Assembly: GCF_012641475.1 (NCBI RefSeq)
Contig: NZ_JABAIL010000010.1
Location: 1-64,000, forward strand
Origin: Flammeovirga agarivorans
GTDB taxonomy: Bacteria > Bacteroidota > Bacteroidia > Cytophagales > Flammeovirgaceae
Direction: 5' to 3'
Length of the DNA: 64,000 nucleotides
Shown: in pieces, positions 18,523 through 28,877 of the stretch
How the letters are laid out: each line of letters starts with the position of its first letter
How positions within the stretch are numbered: position 1 is the stretch's first letter
Notes under the pieces: generated by a model
Told to the model about the DNA's origin: nothing
Database searches by the model: none
The model's input: the letters and a program-made list of their open reading frames with translations, nothing else
Position numbers and translations under genes: made by a program

Positions 18523-20175
18523 TTAATAACCAGGGTTTTGCTCTAAAGTTGGGTTTGCTCCAATCTCGTCAGCAGGAATTGGGAATAAGTTTTTGTAAGA
18601 ACGTACACTTGTACCTGCCTCGCTATTTCCTTTATAAGGCCATACATATTCAGATGAAGTTAAAAGACCAAATCTGATTAAGTCTGTACGTCTATGGCAC
18701 TCCCAATATAATTCTCTAGCTCTTTCGTCGATTACATCTTCGATAGCCCAGTTAGTACCAATATCTCCTTGTCCTGATCTTTGACGGATGTCGTTAATAT
18801 AACCTGTTGCAACTGTAAGGTCACCAGTACCTCCTCTTTTCACTGCTTCAGCATACATTAACATTGCATCAGATAATCTAAACATTGGAAAGTCAATATC
18901 TGGGAAAGATTTATCTGAACCAATAGTACCATCAGTAGTAAGGTTCTTGTATTTAACAATACCTACACCACTCTTGAAATCAAAGATATCGTCATTCTCA
19001 GGACGCATTAACTCTCTATTGAAAAGAGCTCTTGAATCTGTAGTAGCGAATTTAGCTGCAAATTCTTCAGTAGTTCTATGACCACCCCATGCACCTGATG
19101 TACCATAGTTAGTCTCTAAACCAGACCAGTCAGTCCAAAGAGAACCTGATAAGATAAACGTCATTGCACCCCAAGATTGAGTACTTCTACCATCACATGG
19201 AATTGAGAAAATAATCTCGTCAGATAAATGGTTATCTGCTCTAAAGTTAGCAGTGTAATCTGCGTTTAAAGAGTACCCTCCATTATCAATAACTAATTTT
19301 GCATACTTTGCAGCTTCAGTATAATCTGCAGCAGTACCTGATGGGTATCTATCAGGAATAGTTGAAGAGTTATCATAGTCAAAAGTATATACATTTTTGT
19401 TTAAGTATAACTTTGACAATAACATATATCCAGCGTACTTACCAGCTGTACCATAAGGAGCTTGTTCTAATAACTTCTCATCACCAGAACCATCAGTCAC
19501 TTCCAATAATTCATCAACGATGAATTGGAATACTTCAGCTTTCTTCTTTTGTGGAGGGTTAAAGCTACCTACAGGGTCTGCTTCAGTAACAAATGGAATG
19601 TTACCAAATAAATCAATCGCATGCCAGTAAGATAAAGCTCTTAAGAATCTTGCTTCAGCTCTATATTGTTTTACTTGGCTAACAAATGCAGCATCAGCAG
19701 ATAAACCTCTTGCTGATAACTTTTCATCTGTAGTTTCTCTTAAGAATTCATTAGCATAAGAAATTCCTAAGAAAATTCTACTGTACAATGCTGATACATA
19801 CGTATTTGAAGCAGCATAGCTTAATGTAGTATAACCAAATGATAAGTCATACTCATTTTGCCAACAGTTGTTTGCTTCATCAGTAGGATATTCAGTAGCA
19901 TAGAATAAACCTCTTAAGTATTGACCGTGTCCTTCGTCAATACCTTGAATATCACCATCACCAGCAGGACCTTTTTGACCAGATAAAGCTAAGTTGCCAT
20001 AAACTTTACCTAATACTTTGATATAGTTGTCAGCATCTTTATAAACGTTATCACTTACTTCGATACGATCATCGATTGGTGTAGTATCTAGGTCATTTAC
20101 ACAAGAAGTAGTAAATGCAGAAGCTACCAATACAGAGCCGACTAATACTTTATTAAATATATTTTTAACTTTCAT
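18523..20175 (-). CDS. susD: SusD/RagB-family nutrient-binding outer-membrane lipoprotein
   Basis: 550 residues with lipobox Cys25 (SAFTTSC-VND). It has the TPR-rich SusD fold, with N-terminal YKDADNYIKVLGKVYGNLAL, helices such as QVKQYRAEARFLRALSYWHA and the C-terminal RARELYWECHRRTDLIRFG typical of the family, ending FPIPADEIGANPTLEQNPGY. SusD forms the lid over the SusC porin and captures oligosaccharide. It follows susC by 11 bp and precedes the SusE-like gene by 33 bp. The maltodextrin/starch specificity is inferred from neighbouring GH13 and SusE-like genes. Confidence 0.93.
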   Translation of the reverse strand: MKVKNIFNKVLVGSVLVASAFTTSCVNDLDTTPIDDRIEVSDNVYKDADNYIKVLGKVYGNLALSGQKGPAGDGDIQGIDEGHGQYLRGLFYATEYPTDEANNCWQNEYDLSFGYTTLSYAASNTYVSALYSRIFLGISYANEFLRETTDEKLSARGLSADAAFVSQVKQYRAEARFLRALSYWHAIDLFGNIPFVTEADPVGSFNPPQKKKAEVFQFIVDELLEVTDGSGDEKLLEQAPYGTAGKYAGYMLLSKLYLNKNVYTFDYDNSSTIPDRYPSGTAADYTEAAKYAKLVIDNGGYSLNADYTANFRADNHLSDEIIFSIPCDGRSTQSWGAMTFILSGSLWTDWSGLETNYGTSGAWGGHRTTEEFAAKFATTDSRALFNRELMRPENDDIFDFKSGVGIVKYKNLTTDGTIGSDKSFPDIDFPMFRLSDAMLMYAEAVKRGGTGDLTVATGYINDIRQRSGQGDIGTNWAIEDVIDERARELYWECHRRTDLIRFGLLTSSEYVWPYKGNSEAGTSVRSYKNLFPIPADEIGANPTLEQNPGY

Positions 20176-20186
20176 TTTTGTCTATT

Positions 20187-23168
20187 TTAGAAACCAAGGT
20201 TTACACCTAATAAGAATGTTGTTGGACGTGGATAAACGTTGTTGTCAATACCACCATCAACTTCTGGGTCTAAGCCGTCATATTTTGTAGCTACTGCAAT
20301 GTTGTTTACAGTACCATACACACGAAGGTTGATGTTACCTTCTGCAACATTTTTGAAGTTGTATCCAACCATTAGGTTATCTAATCTTAAGAATGATGCA
20401 TTTTGTACATAGTAGTTAGAGTACTTCTGTAAAGTTGTACCAGTCTGGAAACCAGTATATAATGCATCTCTTGTTACGTTGTTCCAAGTACCATTTTGGA
20501 ATACTCTATCTAACACACCATTTACAGAGTTAACGTTGTTATAAACGTAGTTATCTAATCTGATTCTACCGTTTAAGCTAAAGTCCCACTGTCCGTATGA
20601 TAAGTTAGTATTGAAGCCCATGAAGATATCTGCATTTGAATCTTTGTAACGGTATCTATCACCTTCAGTAATTTGACCATCACCGTTTCTATCAACATAA
20701 ACACCTTCTAATGGCTTTCCTTCGCTGTTGTAAACTTGCTCTAAGACAAAGAATGAATTTGAAGGATAACCTACGCTATGTACTTGAATATTAAGACCTG
20801 TACCACCAGCGATACCACCTGTATAAACACCATCATAATTTGGATCATCAGATGCTTGAAGCTTAGTAATTTTGTTTTGGTTATATGTAACATTAAATCC
20901 TAAGTTCCAGTTTAACTTTGAGTTGCTGATTACTTTTGCATTGAAGTTGAATTCAACACCTTTGTTTTCAAGGTCACCAATGTTAGCAAGTACTTGGTTG
21001 TTCAAGTTTGAACCTGCAGGTACTGGTGTTACGTTAAGTAAGTCAGTTGTTTTACGGTAGTAACCGTCAATGCTACCTGTGAATCTATCATCAGAGAAAC
21101 CAAAATCGATACCTGCGTTGTAAGTAGTTGTTGTTTCCCACTTGATGTTTGCGTCATAACCATTTGGTCTATAAGTCTGTGAGAAAATTGGAGAACCGTC
21201 AGGGTTTGTACCAATTTGAACGTTAGCAGTTGCTGTACTTTGAGTGTAGATTGGTAAATATGGGTAATCACCTTGACCAATGTTTTGCTGACCAGTTTGA
21301 CCATAACCTAATCTAAGTTTCATTGAACTAACAACATCTGAAGTTTCTAAGAAACCTTCTTTCTTCATGTTCCAGCCTAAAGCTACAGCTGGGAATAAAC
21401 CCCATCTAGTATCAGGAGAGAATCTTGAAGTACCATCATTACGAACTGTAACAGTTAATAAATATCTATCAGCATAAGAGTAGTTCAAACGACCAAAGAA
21501 AGAAACTAAGTAGCTTTCAGTTTTGTATGGAGTTAATGGAGTTTTCTCAATTGTACCATCACCGTTTGTAGCATAATCACTACCCTCTCTGTAGAAATGT
21601 TGCCATGAGTAACCTAACATCACATCTAATTTTGAATTGATTGACGAAAGGTCTTTAACATATTGTAAAGTAAAATCTAATAATTCGTTCTTTTTAGTTT
21701 GATCAAATTGAGATCTGTATCCGATGTCTGGGTAAGTCCACTTAGCACTATCAGCTTGGATGTTACTACCATCTGACCAAGAGTAGTCATAACCAACATT
21801 TAAGTTCGCTTTTAATTCTGGTAAGAAAGGTAATTTGTAATCTAATTGTAAGTTACCAATAGATCTCTTTACATCTGATGTATTGTTAGTTAAATCTAAC
21901 ATTGCAACTGGGTTACTTGGAGCAAGTACAATTGGGTTATCTGATGCATCTAACCAAGTAAAATAACCGTAATCCCAAGGTGAACCATCTCTAACTGGTC
22001 TTGTAGGGTCGAAACCAACAGCTGATCCTACAGCACCTGTGTCTGCAAATTTGTTTTTGATGTACATACCTTTCAAGTTTAAGTTTACTGAAAGCTGATC
22101 ATCAAAGAATTTTGGAGTTAATGAGATGTTACCTGTGAATCTCTCCATTTTAGAAGTTTCAAGGATACCATTTTGATCTGTGTAACCTACTGATACTCTA
22201 TAAGGAAGAACATCTTTTGCAGTAGTACCTGCAACACTAATATTGTGATCGGTAGAAACAGCTGGCTTTAAGATTTCACTTTGCCAATCAGTATTTGCTT
22301 CTCCTAAATCGTCAGTTCTTGAAGGTAAGATTTCACCTACTAAGTTTGCGTATTCACCTGCATTTAAAACATCAATTTTACCTCTTGGAATAGCTACTGA
22401 AACGTTACCAGTGTAATCAATTTTCATTTTTCCACTTGCACCTTTCTTAGTAGTAATGATGATTACACCATTTGATGCTCTTGAACCGTAGATTGCTGTA
22501 GCTGAGGCATCCTTTAATACTGTGAATGTCTCAATGTCATTAGGGTTAACTGAGTTTAATGGGTTTTGCATACCTGCAACACCATCGTTATCAATTGGCA
22601 CACCGTCAATTACAATTAATGGATCATTTGATGCAGCTAAAGATGAACCACCACGAATACGGATAGTTGATCCTGCACCTGGAGCACCACCTGATGAAGT
22701 GATGTTTACACCAGCAACTTTACCATTAAGTAAGTCTTGTGGTGAAGTAATTGCTCCTTGGTTGAAGTCATTTGCATTTACAGTTTCAATCGATCCAGTA
22801 GCATCTTCTTTCTTTACACTACCATAACCAATTACAACTACTTCTTCTAGTTGTTCAGCATCTACTTCCATGAAAACATCGATTGTAGCTGCATTTCCAA
22901 CGTTGATTTCTTGAGACTTATAGCCAATGTAAGAAACCACCAAATAATCTTCACCTTCTCCAATTGTAATTTTGAATTTACCATCGAAGTCTGTTGTACC
23001 ACCTTTAGTCGTACCTTTTACTAGAACAGCCACACCTGGAAGAGGATCGCCGTTCTCATCTACTACTGTACCGCTAACAGATCTCTCTTGTGCAAAAGTT
23101 ACAAGAGAAAACAATAGAAGCAGCATAGTTGTAGCTAAACGCCATGTAGAGTTAATGCTCATTTTCAT
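20187..23168 (-). CDS. susC: SusC/RagA-family TonB-dependent outer-membrane transporter
   Basis: About 993 residues starting at the ATG at 23168 (MKMSINSTWRLATTMLL). The frame has an ATG six codons earlier, but the later one gives the better signal peptide, ending LVTFAQ. An N-terminal carboxypeptidase-like domain (SVSGTVVDENGDPLPGVAV) is followed by a TonB-box region EEVVVIGYGS. The plug domain has the family signature DPLIVIDGVPI and the stretch LKDASATAIYGSRASNGVIIITT. A 22-strand barrel follows, ending in the C-terminal LLGVNLGF. It imports SusD-captured glucan oligosaccharides using TonB energy. It is the first gene of the operon, with a 633-bp leader region containing an operator shared with the divergent lacI-type gene. 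Confidence 0.93.
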   Translation of the reverse strand: MKMSINSTWRLATTMLLLLFSLVTFAQERSVSGTVVDENGDPLPGVAVLVKGTTKGGTTDFDGKFKITIGEGEDYLVVSYIGYKSQEINVGNAATIDVFMEVDAEQLEEVVVIGYGSVKKEDATGSIETVNANDFNQGAITSPQDLLNGKVAGVNITSSGGAPGAGSTIRIRGGSSLAASNDPLIVIDGVPIDNDGVAGMQNPLNSVNPNDIETFTVLKDASATAIYGSRASNGVIIITTKKGASGKMKIDYTGNVSVAIPRGKIDVLNAGEYANLVGEILPSRTDDLGEANTDWQSEILKPAVSTDHNISVAGTTAKDVLPYRVSVGYTDQNGILETSKMERFTGNISLTPKFFDDQLSVNLNLKGMYIKNKFADTGAVGSAVGFDPTRPVRDGSPWDYGYFTWLDASDNPIVLAPSNPVAMLDLTNNTSDVKRSIGNLQLDYKLPFLPELKANLNVGYDYSWSDGSNIQADSAKWTYPDIGYRSQFDQTKKNELLDFTLQYVKDLSSINSKLDVMLGYSWQHFYREGSDYATNGDGTIEKTPLTPYKTESYLVSFFGRLNYSYADRYLLTVTVRNDGTSRFSPDTRWGLFPAVALGWNMKKEGFLETSDVVSSMKLRLGYGQTGQQNIGQGDYPYLPIYTQSTATANVQIGTNPDGSPIFSQTYRPNGYDANIKWETTTTYNAGIDFGFSDDRFTGSIDGYYRKTTDLLNVTPVPAGSNLNNQVLANIGDLENKGVEFNFNAKVISNSKLNWNLGFNVTYNQNKITKLQASDDPNYDGVYTGGIAGGTGLNIQVHSVGYPSNSFFVLEQVYNSEGKPLEGVYVDRNGDGQITEGDRYRYKDSNADIFMGFNTNLSYGQWDFSLNGRIRLDNYVYNNVNSVNGVLDRVFQNGTWNNVTRDALYTGFQTGTTLQKYSNYYVQNASFLRLDNLMVGYNFKNVAEGNINLRVYGTVNNIAVATKYDGLDPEVDGGIDNNVYPRPTTFLLGVNLGF

Positions 23169-23801
23169 ACTTAAACAGTTAGACAAATAGACAAGTATTT
23201 CTAAGACAGACCTAGTAGAGTTGATTGATTAATAAAATTTGAATCTTTTTCATTTTCATTTTAAATACGCTTCATACAATTACTACAAAGCAATCTTAGA
23301 ATAATACAATTATCAACTTTTTATTTTTCTTCGTTGACAATGCAAAATAATCACTTCTGTTATACTTACAAAGAAATATTTTTTCACTTTCATTAAATTT
23401 TTGACTGTTAATATGAGTTTCAAACCCTTAAATCTTTTAACAGTTTAAATTTAACGATCAGAATCTTAATATAAATTATTGCGATTTTTATAAAATATAA
23501 TTTCATAATTTATGATTTAATCAAAATAATAATCTTAACAATGAAAGTTTCCATGCTTAACACAATTTTAATTAATAGTAAATAATACACATCCTGCAAT
23601 AGAAATAAGGGTGAAAATTACAGTCAAAAAAAAATTCCATCGAAACTAAAAAAAACACAACAAAAAAATCAAAGTGCAATTTTCAATCGGTTGCGCTATT
23701 TTTTGTGAAAAATTGAAAATAAGTAGGGCATTTCGTTAGTATTCCATATATTTTCAAAAAACAATACAATTTTCAACTCAACTTTTTGAGAAAAGCATAG
23801 C
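23169..23801. other. intergenic control region between susC and lacI-type gene
   Basis: 633 bp of very AT-rich DNA between divergent genes. It contains one operator palindrome (23684-23693) and several A-runs (about 23625-23670). No ORF, tRNA or terminator hairpin is seen. The long distance from the operator to susC leaves room for a long susC 5' leader. Confidence 0.6.
23684..23693. promoter_or_regulatory. LacI-type operator (site 3), one mismatch
   Basis: CAATCGGTTG in the context TTTTCAATCGGTTGCGCTATT, 109 bp before the LacI-type gene and 516 bp before susC. Directly downstream on the plus strand lies TATTTTTTG (23697-23705), which resembles a Bacteroidota -7 element with one extra base. 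The site could therefore overlap the regulator's own promoter and give autoregulation. Confidence 0.65.
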
Positions 23802-24830
23802 ATGAGAAAAGCACAATACACGATGCAAGACATCGCTAACCAACTTGGCATTTCGAAATCTACTGTTTCTAGAGCTCTAAAAAATCACCCAGACATTAGT
23901 CAAGAAACTAAGGACGCTGTTAATAAACTTGCTGAAGAAATGGATTATCAACCTAACTCTTTGGCATTAAGTTTAAGACATAAAAAATCTTTTGTTTTAG
24001 GTATCATTGTTCCAGAGATTGTACATGACTTTTTCGCAAATGTAATTTCTGGTGTACAATCTGTTGCTTATGAGGAGGGGTACAATGTAATGATATGTAT
24101 TTCCAATGAGAGCCCAGAGCAAGAGAAAGTTGATGTTAAAGCCATGTATTCTAGTAGAGTCGATGGTTTACTCATCTCGTTAACTAAAGAAACAAAAGAT
24201 TTAGCTTCACTTCAAAGCATTATCAATAAAGGTGTTCCTACAGTAATGTTTGATCGAGTAGCTGAAGAGCTTGAAGTAAGTAAAGTGATTACTGATGATT
24301 TCCAAGGCGCATTTATGGCTACAGAACATCTCATTAATCAAGGATGTAAGAAAATTGTACATCTTAGTGGGCCAAATAACCTTGCTATTAGTAAATTAAG
24401 ACTAAAGGGCTATATGGCTGCTTTAGACAAAAATAATATTGCTGTTGATGAATCTCTGATTGTTCCTTGTCCGAAAGGCGACCTCGATGAAGGAAAGGAA
24501 GTAACTAAAGGCATTCTCAATAGTGGTTTAGACTTTGACGCTATCTTCGCTAATAATGATGTAAGTGCAATTGGAGCAATGAATGCTCTTAAAGAAGAAG
24601 GTAAAAAAATACCAGAAGATGTTTCTGTTGTAGGATTTGGTGACTGGAGATTATCTCAATTATTAGACCCACCTTTATCATCAATTGAACAGTCTGGCTT
24701 TGATATTGGCCTTCAGGCAGCAAAATTATTATTTGAACAGATTAAAGCAGAAGAGAAAGACATAGAGTTCTCTCCAAGAACGGAAGTCGTTCAAAACAAC
24801 CTTATAAAAAGAGCATCAAGTTTACATTAA
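23802..24830 (+). CDS. LacI-family transcriptional regulator of the starch locus
   Basis: 342 residues, normal LacI length. The N-terminal helix-turn-helix and hinge helix (QDIANQLGISKSTVSRALKN, about 9-28, then YQPNSLALSLR) are followed by a periplasmic-binding-protein-like effector domain (GIIVPEIVHDFFANVISG to the C-terminus, with VSVVGFGDW near 285). It is divergent from susC and probably binds the CAAYCGGTTG palindromes found at four places in the window. The effector is likely a maltodextrin-derived sugar, but this is inference. Whether it represses or activates cannot be told from sequence. It is followed by its own terminator. Confidence 0.9.
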   Translation: MRKAQYTMQDIANQLGISKSTVSRALKNHPDISQETKDAVNKLAEEMDYQPNSLALSLRHKKSFVLGIIVPEIVHDFFANVISGVQSVAYEEGYNVMICISNESPEQEKVDVKAMYSSRVDGLLISLTKETKDLASLQSIINKGVPTVMFDRVAEELEVSKVITDDFQGAFMATEHLINQGCKKIVHLSGPNNLAISKLRLKGYMAALDKNNIAVDESLIVPCPKGDLDEGKEVTKGILNSGLDFDAIFANNDVSAIGAMNALKEEGKKIPEDVSVVGFGDWRLSQLLDPPLSSIEQSGFDIGLQAAKLLFEQIKAEEKDIEFSPRTEVVQNNLIKRASSLH

Positions 24831-24849
24831 TCAACTTGATTTACTCGTC

Positions 24850-24890
24850 AAAAGTCTTGTAGATATCTATTCTGCAAGACTTTTTTTATT
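24850..24890 (+). terminator. intrinsic terminator of lacI-type gene
   Basis: Stem AAAGTCTTGTAGA / TCTGCAAGACTTT (24851-24863 and 24871-24883, one G-T wobble) followed by a T-run. Confidence 0.85.
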
Positions 24891-25024
24891 GATAAAATTA
24901 AGTATAATTTAGTCTTTATTCCACTTTATGCAATAATCAATTATCTTAGATGTTTAGAGGAGATCTTTACTTAAATAGCGATAAATTGCTTTCCTCTTCT
25001 ATTCATTGATGATCTGTATACATT

Positions 25025-28000
25025 ATGTATAAATATATTTTTATAGTATTACTTTTTGGATATTACGCTACATCTGCACAACAATACAATATTACTTCTT
25101 TCAATATACATGATGGATTAAGTCAGAACTATTGTAAAGTATTAGAAAAGCTAAGTAATGGTGCTATCCTTATTGGAACAAAAGATTCAGGAGTCAATAT
25201 AAACATTGGTACAACCTTTAAGTCTTTTGATGTTAGTGATGGACTTTCCAATAATCATATTAATGACCTTGTGGTTGACCCTCAAGACAATATTTGGGTA
25301 GCCACCAACAATGGCATTAGTTGTGTGAGAGACAGAGAAATTTCTTCTTACTTAGAAGATGACATTGAATCATATATTATTGAAGACATTACTTATGATA
25401 ACCATCTAGAAACTATTTGGGGTATAACTGTCAATAAGAAAGTTATCCGACTAAGTAAATACTATAAAAAAGATGAGTTAAAGATAAATGATAGGGTTGC
25501 ATACACAGCGATAGAAGCTGATGAAGATGGACATGTTTGGATTGGTTCAAAAAGGAATGGCATCTATATCTATAAAGGAGACTCCTTAGTAGACAAAATC
25601 GCTCTAAAATCAACTATTAACTGTATAGAACATTTATCAAACAAAAGAGTTGCAGTTGGTACAAATAATGGCGTAATCATCTTTAATAAAAGAAATCTTA
25701 AAAAAGGTGCATTTAAAATCCTAAATAACATAAAGGTTAGTGCATTAACAGAAGATAGCGATAAAAACCTATGGGTCGGCACTCCTTATAATGGAGTTTA
25801 TAAGACCAAAGGCATTAAAGTTTTACAAAGTATTTCAACAGACAATGGTTTAAGTCGTCAGATTTTTGATATTCAAGAAGATGATGATGGCGGGATGTGG
25901 TTTGCAACTAATAATGGACTTTTTAGATACAACAACGATATCTATACCCTTTACAGTAAAAACTTTACCATTAGTACTGATATCCTTAAAACTTATCAAA
26001 CACGTGACAAAACCACTATTTTAGGTTCAGAAAGAGCATTGCATTTCATCAAAAATGATAAGCTTATTCGAAAAGAGATCTTACCCTTAAATGTCCGCCA
26101 TTTAGACATTATGGAAGATCACAATAACCATTTATATATTGGTACTGAGCATGGTGTCTATGAATTTAAAAATGATAAATGGGAGAAGCTTACCTCAAAC
26201 TATATCAATAAAAACTTCCACTACCCTTCTACATTTTTTGAAAGAGACAAAAAAGTATTTGTTGGTGCTCTTAATCATATATTTGAGATCGATGGAGATT
26301 CACTGATTGAAGTCACAAATTATGAAGATAAATTAGAGAACTATCAAATCACAAAGGTCGTTATTTCGCCAGTAGACTCGACAGCTTGGATTGGTACAGC
26401 AGGTAAAGGTCTTTTTCATATAGACAAAGAATGGAACCTAATTAAAGCATTCCAAAAAAGAGATAAATCTATACCAAGTTTAGAAATCAATGATTTGGTT
26501 TTTGATCAAGAAGGTAATCTTTGGATCGCTACTACTGATAGTGGTTTATGTAAAATCAGTAATGGTTTAGATAGAGCCATTAGTTTTCAAGATCAAAAGC
26601 TATCTATTACCAATATCCGTACTATTCAGATTGACAAACAAGGAAATGTTTGGGCTGGTAGTAACAGAGATATCAATCACCTAATTAAGATTGATAATGA
26701 TATTGTTAGAGTGGAAAGGTATGGAACAGATGAAGGTTTTAATGCCTTGGGCTATTCAGAAGGAAGTGCCTCTAGAGATTCAGAAGGAAATTTATGGTTT
26801 GGCACTCAAGATGGCGGTGTAAAGATCACTCCTTCCCATCATGTTTATTCTGAGAAGACCCCACAGATTGTATTTGAAAATGTAAAGGTATTTTCAGAAG
26901 ATATTCCATGGACTGATTATTCTGAAGGGATTGCAGCAGGTAGTCATTTACCTATCAAAGCAGTTTTACCAACTGAATACAATCACTTAACTATTAATTT
27001 TGTGGGCGTCTCTCAAAATGTCCCCAAAAAGATTAAATACCAATGGAAACTCGTTGGATTTGATGATATTTTCTGCCCTCCTACTTCTAGTAATGTTGCT
27101 ATTTATCCTAAACTCCCTCCAGGGGATTACCAATTTATAATAAGAGCTATCAATGCCGGAGGTATCGCTTCTCCAGATAACACTGAGTTTACATTTACTA
27201 TAGATAAGCCTTTTTACAAGAAAAGAGGTGTAATAGCGCTGATCTTACTTCTAATTATCGCCTTAAGTGTATATGTTTTCTATTCCTACATGAAAACAAT
27301 CAGGATTCAAAAAGAAAACTTACAAAGAAAGGTTGACGAAAGGACTTCTGATATTCTTAAACAAAGAGAAAAACTTGAGACCGCAAAAAATGAGATAGAA
27401 AAGAAAAGTCAAGAACTTACCGAAGCTAATGAAAGAGTTTCTGACAGTATCAAATATGCTGCAACCATCCAAAATGCTTTAATTAGTTGTGATGAGCAGT
27501 TTGTGCATCTTTTCCCTAAATCATTTAATTTAAGCATCACAAAAAGTGAGGTAACAGGTGACTTTGTTTGGATGCATGAAAACGATCAATTCATTTATCT
27601 ATTACTAATAGATTGTACCAATCATGGTGTCCCTGCGGCATTAATTTCTATCGTAGGAAATCAACTTTTAGAACAGTTAATTATTGAGAATCCATCTATC
27701 AAAGGTGCAGAGTTATTAATGAAATTAGACACTTCACTGAAAGATGCTCTGAAAATCTCTGAAAACACCTTGATTAGTGATGGAATGGATATCGCATGCT
27801 GTAGATTTGAAAAGGGAACGAGAAACTTGAACTTTTCGGGGGCAAGACGACCATTAATTATAATTGAAGATGGTGAATTACAAAGCATTAAAAGTAATTT
27901 TTGTAGTATAGGAATAATATTTAATGATGTTACGCCATCTTTTGATAACTTTGACTTTGAATTAAACGAAAACGCGATTATCTATCTTTTCTCTGATGGT

Positions 28001-28243
28001 TTTGCCAATCAGTTTAACGCTGCAGGAGAAAAGTTTAAGAAATCAAATTTCAAAAAATTGTTGACTGAAGTATCTCATCTTCCTTTGGCAGAACAATGCT
28101 CAAAGTTATATCAGGTATTTCATGAATGGAAAGAAGGTGTTGAACAAGATGACGACATGATGGTTGTCGCTTTCAAATACGAAACAAATTATGCTGAAAG
28201 TAAAAGGGATCACAAAATCATACGCGAAGTTGAGCGTCCTTAA
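25025..28243 (+). CDS. sensor phosphatase: two-component-type beta-propeller, Y_Y_Y domain, TM, SpoIIE/PP2C
   Basis: 1072 residues. The signal peptide (ending YYATSAQ) is followed by periplasmic regulator-propeller blades up to about 620, with repeats of the type [20 protein letters not shown] and [16 protein letters not shown] domain lies at about 640-730, a membrane helix at about 735-756 and a coiled coil at about 765-810. The cytoplasmic SpoIIE-type Ser/Thr phosphatase follows, with metal-binding motifs TGDF (about 845), [12 protein letters not shown] (about 860), [15 protein letters not shown] and QDDDMM. The sensor half is that of hybrid two-component systems, but the output is a phosphatase instead of a kinase. 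In the DCTGHGVPG motif usual for the family, the first Gly is Asn and the last is Ala. The 3' end overlaps the downstream ATPase gene by 53 bp. The target is unknown, probably an anti-sigma-factor antagonist. Confidence 0.88.
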   Translation: MYKYIFIVLLFGYYATSAQQYNITSFNIHDGLSQNYCKVLEKLSNGAILIGTKDSGVNINIGTTFKSFDVSDGLSNNHINDLVVDPQDNIWVATNNGISCVRDREISSYLEDDIESYIIEDITYDNHLETIWGITVNKKVIRLSKYYKKDELKINDRVAYTAIEADEDGHVWIGSKRNGIYIYKGDSLVDKIALKSTINCIEHLSNKRVAVGTNNGVIIFNKRNLKKGAFKILNNIKVSALTEDSDKNLWVGTPYNGVYKTKGIKVLQSISTDNGLSRQIFDIQEDDDGGMWFATNNGLFRYNNDIYTLYSKNFTISTDILKTYQTRDKTTILGSERALHFIKNDKLIRKEILPLNVRHLDIMEDHNNHLYIGTEHGVYEFKNDKWEKLTSNYINKNFHYPSTFFERDKKVFVGALNHIFEIDGDSLIEVTNYEDKLENYQITKVVISPVDSTAWIGTAGKGLFHIDKEWNLIKAFQKRDKSIPSLEINDLVFDQEGNLWIATTDSGLCKISNGLDRAISFQDQKLSITNIRTIQIDKQGNVWAGSNRDINHLIKIDNDIVRVERYGTDEGFNALGYSEGSASRDSEGNLWFGTQDGGVKITPSHHVYSEKTPQIVFENVKVFSEDIPWTDYSEGIAAGSHLPIKAVLPTEYNHLTINFVGVSQNVPKKIKYQWKLVGFDDIFCPPTSSNVAIYPKLPPGDYQFIIRAINAGGIASPDNTEFTFTIDKPFYKKRGVIALILLLIIALSVYVFYSYMKTIRIQKENLQRKVDERTSDILKQREKLETAKNEIEKKSQELTEANERVSDSIKYAATIQNALISCDEQFVHLFPKSFNLSITKSEVTGDFVWMHENDQFIYLLLIDCTNHGVPAALISIVGNQLLEQLIIENPSIKGAELLMKLDTSLKDALKISENTLISDGMDIACCRFEKGTRNLNFSGARRPLIIIEDGELQSIKSNFCSIGIIFNDVTPSFDNFDFELNENAIIYLFSDGFANQFNAAGEKFKKSNFKKLLTEVSHLPLAEQCSKLYQVFHEWKEGVEQDDDMMVVAFKYETNYAESKRDHKIIREVERP

Positions 28244-28856
28244 AGGGATTGATTTAGAGATTCATAATAACGAAATCGTATCTATTATGGGAGCATCAGG
28301 TGCCGGTAAAAGTACTCTTTTACAAATTATGGGCACTTTAGATACACCAAATGATGGAGCTGTATGGATTGATAACACTGAAGTGACCAAACTAAGCGGC
28401 GATGATTTAGCAAAGTTTCGTAATGAGAAAATAGGATTTGTTTTTCAATTTCACAACCTCTTACCTGAATTTACTGCATTAGAAAATGTATGTATGCCTG
28501 CTTTAATCGCAGGAAAGCAATTGCATGAAGTAGAAGAAAAAGGAAAACAGCTGATGAGGCAATTGAACGTTGGTGATCGTTTTGATCATAAACCAACGGA
28601 AATGTCAGGTGGTGAGCAACAAAGATGTGCTATCGCAAGGGCATTGATCAATGACCCTTTAATCATTTTTGCTGATGAACCAAGCGGAAACCTGGATTCA
28701 AATAATGCAGAAGGATTACATCAGTTATTTATAGATCTTAGAAATAATTTTAATCAGACTTTTGTGATTGTAACACACAATCATGAATTAGCTAAAATGG
28801 CCGATCGTCAACTTTGGATGAGAGATGGAAAGATAGAGTTGATGGAACAAGAATAA
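28191..28856 (+). CDS. lolD: LolD-type ABC transporter ATPase
   Basis: 221 residues from the ATG at 28191 ([20 protein letters not shown]). An earlier in-frame ATG exists at 28164, but the later start aligns with the family. Walker [10 protein letters not shown] is at 34-42, the signature [15 protein letters not shown] near 138 and Walker [14 protein letters not shown] near 160. The MacB/LolD subgroup energises lipoprotein release or efflux through FtsX-like membrane partners. No LolC/LolE-like permease is in the window, so its partner is encoded elsewhere. The start lies within the end of the preceding phosphatase gene (53-bp overlap in another frame), suggesting translational coupling. Confidence 0.85.
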   Translation: MLKVKGITKSYAKLSVLKGIDLEIHNNEIVSIMGASGAGKSTLLQIMGTLDTPNDGAVWIDNTEVTKLSGDDLAKFRNEKIGFVFQFHNLLPEFTALENVCMPALIAGKQLHEVEEKGKQLMRQLNVGDRFDHKPTEMSGGEQQRCAIARALINDPLIIFADEPSGNLDSNNAEGLHQLFIDLRNNFNQTFVIVTHNHELAKMADRQLWMRDGKIELMEQE

Positions 28857-28877
28857 AAAAACATCTCATCTGACTTA

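Noticed and set aside
12848-24830. Possibility that the starch locus is on a mobile element
   Set aside because: No integrase, transposase, flanking direct repeats or tRNA were seen, and base composition looks like the rest of the window by eye.
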